Part shown: piece by piece, positions 40,036 to 44,551 of the stretch
How positions within the stretch are numbered: position 1 is the stretch's first letter
Layout of the letters: the number at the start of each line of letters is the position of its first letter
NCBI GenBank assembly: GCA_003157875.1
Contig: PMKV01000129.1
Location: forward strand, 740 to 45,290
Direction of reading: 5' to 3'
Source of the DNA: Chloroflexota bacterium
GTDB taxonomy: Bacteria > Chloroflexota > Limnocylindria > Limnocylindrales > CSP1-4
Length of the DNA stretch: 44,551 nt
Translations under genes and position numbers: made by a program
The notes under the pieces: generated by a model
Databases searched by the model: none
What the model was told of the DNA's origin: nothing
Seen by the model: only the letters and a program-made list of their open reading frames with translations

Positions 40036-41267
40036 GGGGACCAATCGCACCGCTCGCGCTGGCCATGGTTCTGACATTGGCCGGATGTGGCTCAGCGGCG
40101 CAGTCGCCCGCGCAATCGCCCGCGCCGGCGTCCGCGTCGGCGTCCGCGTCGGCTTCCACCGCCCCTGCTTCGACCGCCTCCAGGACCGCCTCCCGTTCGA
40201 CCGCACCGGCCTCGTCGGCGCCGGACGACACCGTCTGGCTTTGCAAACCGGGCATCGCGGCCAACCCTTGTGAGGGCAACCTCAACGCGACCGTCGTCGA
40301 CGCCCAGGGCGTGTCCACCGTCCAGTCGGCCTCCCCGGCGGCCAACCCACCGGTCGACTGCTTCTTCGTCTACCCCACCGTCAGCCATCAGCAGACGCTC
40401 AACGCCGACCTGACCATCGACCCCGAGGAAACGGCCGTCGCCATCGCCCAGGCCGCCCAGTTCTCGCGGGTCTGCCATGTCTACGCGCCGATGTACCCGC
40501 AGCTGACCCTAATGGCCATCTCCGATCCGACCAACATCTCACCGCAGGCGGCGCAGGTGGCCCTCGCCGGCGTCGAGTCGGGCTTCCGGAGCTACATGGC
40601 CCACTACAACGGCGGCCGGCCGATCGTTTTCATCGGTCACTCTCAGGGCGCGACGATGCTGACGTCGCTGATCAAGGCCGAGGTAGACAACTACCCGGAC
40701 ACTCGCAAGCTGCTCGTGTCGGCGCTGCTGATGGGCGGCAACGTGACTGTGCCGGTCGGCGAGTCCGTCGGGGGCGACTTTGCCAACATCCCGGCTTGCT
40801 CGTCGTCCTCCCAGACCGGATGCGTCGTCGCCTACTCGAGTTTCGAGCGGACCCCGCCTGCCAACTCGCTCTTCGGCCGAGTCGACACAGGCTTCGGCTC
40901 GTCCACACACAACACGGGCGTGCCGCTGCAGGTGCTGTGCGTGAACCCGGCCGCTCCCGGCGGCGGAACCGCCTCGCTGCTCACCTACGTACCGACGGAC
41001 CGCGTCGCGACCTTCTTCGGCAAGGGCGCCCCGGGGGTCAACGCGAAGACCCCCTTCGTTTCGTATCCGAACGAGTTCTCGGCCCACTGCGTCAGCTCCG
41101 GCGGCGCGACCTGGCTGCAGATCGACCGGCCGGGCGGTACCTCCGACCACCGGCCCGACATCAGCGTCGCCGAGGCTCCGGCATGGGGACTCCACGCCGC
41201 AGACATCCCGATCGCCCTGGGTAACCTGGTCGAGCTGGTCCGCCAGGAATCGGCCGCCTTCCGGTAG
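40032..41267 (+). CDS. DUF3089 lipoprotein, alpha/beta hydrolase
   Basis: A 411-residue lipoprotein. The lipobox is LAGC (Cys about 19), followed by a Ser/Ala/Pro/Thr linker to about 60. The DUF3089 hydrolase domain has a Cys-rich start (VWLCKPGIAANPCEGNLNAT), FFVYPTV, RVCHVYAPMYPQ, and the nucleophile elbow GHSQGAT (Ser about 204). The HC at EFSAHCVSSGG and HRPDISVAEA are the late family blocks. It is an outer-face esterase of unknown substrate. Its start overlaps the kinase stop, an odd pairing of cytoplasmic kinase and exported hydrolase. Confidence 0.9.
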   Translation: MRGPIAPLALAMVLTLAGCGSAAQSPAQSPAPASASASASASTAPASTASRTASRSTAPASSAPDDTVWLCKPGIAANPCEGNLNATVVDAQGVSTVQSASPAANPPVDCFFVYPTVSHQQTLNADLTIDPEETAVAIAQAAQFSRVCHVYAPMYPQLTLMAISDPTNISPQAAQVALAGVESGFRSYMAHYNGGRPIVFIGHSQGATMLTSLIKAEVDNYPDTRKLLVSALLMGGNVTVPVGESVGGDFANIPACSSSSQTGCVVAYSSFERTPPANSLFGRVDTGFGSSTHNTGVPLQVLCVNPAAPGGGTASLLTYVPTDRVATFFGKGAPGVNAKTPFVSYPNEFSAHCVSSGGATWLQIDRPGGTSDHRPDISVAEAPAWGLHAADIPIALGNLVELVRQESAAFR

Positions 41268-41277
41268 GCACGGGAGG

Positions 41278-42864
41278 CTATGCGAGGCCCCCCTGACGCA
41301 GGCGTGCTATCACCGCCGGCAGCCACCGATCCAGGTACGCCGCGTCGTAGCGGGCCCTGATCGTGGCCGGGACGGTGACCCGATCGAAGGGTGAGGCTTC
41401 GGCCAGCGCATCGGCCACGGAGCCGTACAAGCCGCAGGCCACGCCCGCGACCAGCGCGGCACCGAACGCGGCCGCCTCCTCCGTCCTGACCACTTCCAGC
41501 CGGCCGGGTCCGAGGGCCGCCTTGGCGGCCACCCAGCGTCGATTGCGCGCCCCTCCGCCGGTGAGTTTGACGTGGTCGAGGGGAATACCGGTGATGCGGG
41601 CCAGTTCGTCGAGCATCCAGCGGACGTGGTAAGCCGCGCCGTCGACGACGGCGCCAGCCAGATCCGGCATGCCGTGCGTCTCGCGCAATCCCTCGAACTC
41701 GAGGCTGGCAGCCGGATCGCGATGCGGCGCGGTTCGACCGCGCAGATACGGCCGAACGATCGGCTCCACCGGGCCGGGACCGGCCCGCTCCAGAAGCGCG
41801 ACGAAACGAGCGTAGCGATCCGGTTGCGCGACCGGCTTCCCGACCTTGCCGCGCGCCGCCGGCGCTGTCCTGGGGCCGGCGAGGGCCGCTTCGCCGAGAA
41901 ACGTGTCCAGGAACCACTCGACGAGTGCCCCGGACGACTGCAGCCCGCCGACGACGTAGGCCAGTCCGTCGATGGCGTGGCAGCCGGTCGAGAAGCCGCC
42001 GCGTCGAACCTCGTCCTCGAGAACCGGTCGGCCGGTCACGAGCAACGTCGCCTCGGCGTTGCCCATCGAGTCGAGCGCGTCGCCCGGCTTCGTCACTCCG
42101 GCTCCGATCGCTGCCGCCAGATGATCGTGGCCGGCGATCGCAACGGGCGTCCCGCCCGGCAATCCGAGCCTGACGGCGGCCGCGGCGGTCAGTCCGCCGG
42201 CGGCCCGCCCGAGCGGCAGAACCTCCGGCATCTCGTCCGGTTCGAGGCTGGCCAGACCGAGCAGTTCGGGATCCCAGGCCCGCTTCGTGACATCGAAGGC
42301 GAGGGTCCGGCAGGCCAGCGAAGCGTTCGTGGCCAGGGCGCCGGTCAGATCCAGCGCGACCAGTTCGGCCACCCCGGCCCAATGGCGGAGTCGCGTGAAG
42401 TCGGCCGCCTTCTGCTCGCGCAGCCACAACAGCTTCGGCAGGGTGTACTTGGGCTCCGGCCGGAGTCCCGTCCGCGCGAAGAGCTGCGCGGCCCCGATCT
42501 GCCTCTCCAACCACGCCGCCTGGCGTTCCGGACGCGGGTCGTGCCAGGCGAGCATCTCTCCGATGGGCAGGTTACGGCGATCGACGGGGACGCCGGACTC
42601 GGCCATGCTGGCGATCCCGATGGCGGCTGGCTTTCGCCCCGCACCGGCCGCGGCGACGCATTCGGCGATCGCCGACGAGACCGCCGCGAGCAGCTCGGCC
42701 GGCTTGTGGTACGCGCCGCCGCCGCGCACGAGGTGGGTCTCGGTGGCTCGGCGAGCGACGTGCTGAACGCCACTCCCCCGCGCCACGAGCACGGCCTTGA
42801 TATGGGTCGAACCGACATCGACCCCGATCACGGTGCGGGCGGCACCGACTCGTTTCGAAGACAT
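41278..42864 (-). CDS. FGGY-family carbohydrate kinase
   Basis: A 528-residue sugar kinase. The N-terminal phosphate loop IGVDVGSTHIKAVLVARG opens the first actin-like domain; the catalytic Asp lies in AIAGHDHLAAAIGAG; the second domain has the adenosine site KLTGGGARNRRWVAAKAALG and the EEAAAFGAALVAGVACG block. The family phosphorylates pentoses, hexoses or glycerol; Cys/Gly-rich parts do not decide which. It converges with the DUF3089 gene, and its ATG has no strong SD. Confidence 0.92.
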   Translation of the reverse strand: MSSKRVGAARTVIGVDVGSTHIKAVLVARGSGVQHVARRATETHLVRGGGAYHKPAELLAAVSSAIAECVAAAGAGRKPAAIGIASMAESGVPVDRRNLPIGEMLAWHDPRPERQAAWLERQIGAAQLFARTGLRPEPKYTLPKLLWLREQKAADFTRLRHWAGVAELVALDLTGALATNASLACRTLAFDVTKRAWDPELLGLASLEPDEMPEVLPLGRAAGGLTAAAAVRLGLPGGTPVAIAGHDHLAAAIGAGVTKPGDALDSMGNAEATLLVTGRPVLEDEVRRGGFSTGCHAIDGLAYVVGGLQSSGALVEWFLDTFLGEAALAGPRTAPAARGKVGKPVAQPDRYARFVALLERAGPGPVEPIVRPYLRGRTAPHRDPAASLEFEGLRETHGMPDLAGAVVDGAAYHVRWMLDELARITGIPLDHVKLTGGGARNRRWVAAKAALGPGRLEVVRTEEAAAFGAALVAGVACGLYGSVADALAEASPFDRVTVPATIRARYDAAYLDRWLPAVIARLRQGGLA

Positions 42865-42923
42865 GGGTCAATCATGGCGCACCCAACGCCGTCGTGGGGT
42901 CCTCCGCCCGCCGCGACCGCTCT

Positions 42924-43880
42924 CTAACTCGGCTCCGGGCCCGGCTTCTCGCCCGATTTGCCGGCAGGCTTTGTGGCCGGCTTGGTCGCCGCTCCCGGGC
43001 CCAGGTCGACCTTGACGACCAGCTCCTCGACCCCGCGAACCAGCCCGATCTCGATCGATCCGGTTCCGGCGAGAGCGAGAGCGGCGTGCAACTCGTCCGG
43101 ATCGGTCAAGGCAACGCCTGCAGCAGAGACGATCAGGTCTCCCTCGCGGATCCCCGCCTTCTTGGCCGGGCTCTCCTCCTCGACGGCACGGACCAGGATG
43201 CCGTCTCGGTCCGGCAGGCCGACTGCCCGCCGCAGATGCCGCGCCACATGGCCCGGCGCCACTGCGATTCCAAGCCGCGGACGAACGGTCGACTCGCCCC
43301 GGGTGAGGGCGTCGATCCTGGCCTTGAGGTCGTCATCGGCCGGCAGAGCAAGGTAGAAGCCCTCGCCCAACCGCTGCGTGTTCAGGCCGAGGAGCCGGCC
43401 CTCGGCGTCGAGGATCGGGCTGCCGGATGAGCCCGACGCGAGCGGCGCCGTATGCTCGATACTCCCGCCGATCAGCCGCCCGCCCGGTCCGCGGAACGAC
43501 CGCGCCACACCGGAGACCTGCCCGACCGTCGTCCGGAATCCACCGTTGCCCGCACTCGCCACCGCGAACACCGCGGCCCCGACGCCCGTGAGCGCAGCGC
43601 TCCCCCACGCCAGCGGCGCGATGCCTCCGGTATTCACCTCGAGCACGGCGAGATCGCCGTCCATGTCCTCGCCGAGCAGATTGCCCCGCACATGCCGTCC
43701 GTCGGCGAAGACGCAGGTGGCTCCGTCACCGTGGACGTTATGGGCGTTCGTCAGCACCCGGTTCTCGGCCACGACCACGCCGCTGCCGCGGTGCCAGCGT
43801 CCGCCGATGCCGACGACAGCCGGCGCGGCTCGCTCGGCCACCTTGGTCACTGCCGCTTGAAGTTCATCCAGTGCGCTCAT
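42924..43880 (-). CDS. HtrA-like S1C serine protease with PDZ domain, no signal peptide
   Basis: A 318-residue trypsin-like protease. The catalytic triad is His47 in VLTNAHNVHG, Asp76 in DGDLAVL and Ser152 in ASGSSGSPIL (GSSGSP in place of GNSGGP, Ser still placed). One PDZ domain spans about 205-295 (PRLGIAVAPGHVARHL, then GIREGDLIVSAAGVAL). The C terminus is Lys/Pro-rich. There is no signal peptide or membrane helix, so it is probably cytoplasmic, unlike most HtrA. Divergent from an HxlR regulator. Confidence 0.9.
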   Translation of the reverse strand: MSALDELQAAVTKVAERAAPAVVGIGGRWHRGSGVVVAENRVLTNAHNVHGDGATCVFADGRHVRGNLLGEDMDGDLAVLEVNTGGIAPLAWGSAALTGVGAAVFAVASAGNGGFRTTVGQVSGVARSFRGPGGRLIGGSIEHTAPLASGSSGSPILDAEGRLLGLNTQRLGEGFYLALPADDDLKARIDALTRGESTVRPRLGIAVAPGHVARHLRRAVGLPDRDGILVRAVEEESPAKKAGIREGDLIVSAAGVALTDPDELHAALALAGTGSIEIGLVRGVEELVVKVDLGPGAATKPATKPAGKSGEKPGPEPS

Positions 43881-43936
43881 TTACCTGCTCCCGCGCTCGT
43901 CCTAATCAGACCGGCGCCGCTTGCTGTGCCATAGTT

Positions 43937-43946
43937 ACTAGCTAGT
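43937..43946. promoter_or_regulatory. HxlR-type operator
   Basis: A perfect palindrome ACTAGCTAGT, with GTTAC on the left (43934-43938) and again to the right, in the 114-bp gap between the divergent protease and HxlR genes. HxlR proteins bind short AT-rich dyads of this type. Confidence 0.5.
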
Positions 43947-43994
43947 GGCAAGTTACCCTACCGCGGCGAGGAGCGCAAGACCGGACTCGCTACC

Positions 43995-44489
43995 ATGGAG
44001 CTCATGACAGGAGACGCTCAGCCGTCGCGCGGAGGGCGGGCCATCGACCGATCGGCCATCGACCGGTCGGTCGCCACAGCTCAGCCGTCGCCCCTCCAGG
44101 CCGCCCTCGATCGAGTCGGCGACCGGTGGTGCCTGCTGATCGTCGAGTCCCTGCTCGAAGGCCCGCTGCGCTTCAACGACCTCGGGTCGGCCCTGCCCGG
44201 CATCGCGCCCAACATCCTGTCCGATCGACTGAAACGCCTCGAACGCGAACGCGTCCTGCTGGCCCGCCCCTACTCCGAGCGCCCGGTCCGCCTCGCCTAC
44301 GAGTTGACCGCCGAGGGCCTCGAGCTGGCCGGCGCGTTGCGGCTGCTGGCCGATTGGGGGGCCCGGCCGGAGTCCGGCGAGGCTCTCCGCCACGGAACCT
44401 GCGGCACGCCCCTCGAAGCCCGCTGGTACTGCCCCACTTGCGCCCGGGCCATCGCCGAGGACGAGACTTCGGAGCTGCGCCGGCTTTAG
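43995..44489 (+). CDS. HxlR-family winged-helix regulator with Cys-rich tail
   Basis: A 164-residue regulator (an ATG at 44004 is also possible). The winged helix is at about 33-105: ALDRVGDRWCLLIVESLLEG, then LRFNDLGSALPGIAPNILSD. The C-terminal tail has a small metal-ribbon-like set, HGTCGTPLEARWYCPTCARA, with three Cys and a His. That tail is known in some HxlR relatives of high-GC bacteria. The N-terminal 20 residues hold a duplicated AIDRS block. It probably controls itself or the divergent protease through the nearby dyad. The last 62 bases of the window hold nothing recognisable. Confidence 0.87.
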   Translation: MELMTGDAQPSRGGRAIDRSAIDRSVATAQPSPLQAALDRVGDRWCLLIVESLLEGPLRFNDLGSALPGIAPNILSDRLKRLERERVLLARPYSERPVRLAYELTAEGLELAGALRLLADWGARPESGEALRHGTCGTPLEARWYCPTCARAIAEDETSELRRL

Positions 44490-44551
44490 ACGCGTCCCCG
44501 CCGTTGCCACGGGCCGTTGACCCTTAACCCGGATCCACCGATAGCCTCGGC

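Noticed and set aside
40087-40413. Alternative frames in the Ser/Ala linker of the DUF3089 lipoprotein
   Set aside because: Low-complexity GC-rich repeats open all frames; only the lipoprotein frame shows a signal peptide and domain.

Overview
The window is high-GC, densely coded DNA with GTG and TTG starts, Shine-Dalgarno (SD) leaders and many overlapping gene ends. It carries no rRNA, no tRNA that I could recognise, no CRISPR array and no transposase. F420-type (LLM) oxidoreductase, an Eis-type acetyltransferase, an HxlR regulator, a Spo0M/arrestin-like protein and several C-terminally anchored Thr/Pro-rich secreted proteins fit an uncultured Chloroflexota (Limnocylindria-like) or a deep actinobacterial relative. 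That placement is inference from gene style only; no marker gene is present.

Layout. 0.1-5.3 kb: a frameshifted HsdR-N-like nuclease gene, a voltage-gated K+ channel, a two-TM protein of unknown function, a HEPN/nucleotidyltransferase toxin-antitoxin-like pair behind a 42-bp nested palindrome, and a MerR regulator facing a long-spacer MerR-type promoter in front of a small membrane protein. 5.3-10.2 kb: a lipoprotein, two C-terminally anchored secreted proteins, a HAD phosphatase, and a YihY/BrkB membrane protein of which a 107-bp piece is duplicated upstream. 10.4-19.9 kb: two cold-shock protein genes with the same promoter and the same structured leader, a TetR-controlled ABC exporter, hydrolases, a zincin-type peptidase, a glycosyltransferase that seems to start at ATC, and a DEAD-box RNA helicase with a small partner. 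19.9-25 kb: a second YihY protein, a 500-bp gene-free stretch rich in hairpins before a tiny CxxC protein, an Eis-like acetyltransferase coupled to a lipase-like hydrolase, and another anchored protein. 25-31 kb: an ABC-2 exporter divergent from a MarR-beta-repeat fusion, MsrB with an LLM oxidoreductase, and a GNAT. 30.4-33.8 kb: a PilZ receptor and a membrane EAL phosphodiesterase, a compact c-di-GMP module. 33.9-44.5 kb: aminotransferase, arrestin-like protein, GT-C membrane protein, MsrA, a uridine-kinase-like protein coupled to a DUF3089 lipoprotein, FGGY kinase, HtrA-like protease and an HxlR regulator.

How the genes work together. Stress handling dominates: cold shock (two Csp and a DEAD-box helicase whose leaders share sequence blocks), methionine sulfoxide repair (MsrA, MsrB), two drug-export-type ABC systems each with its own regulator and visible operator, and a toxin-antitoxin-like pair. 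The most novel signals are non-coding: the shared cold-shock leader, a leader that hides the SD of a secreted-protein gene, the nested palindrome of the HEPN/MNT pair, and a structured 5' region before the CxxC protein. At protein level, three anchored proteins share a PPTST motif before the terminal membrane helix.
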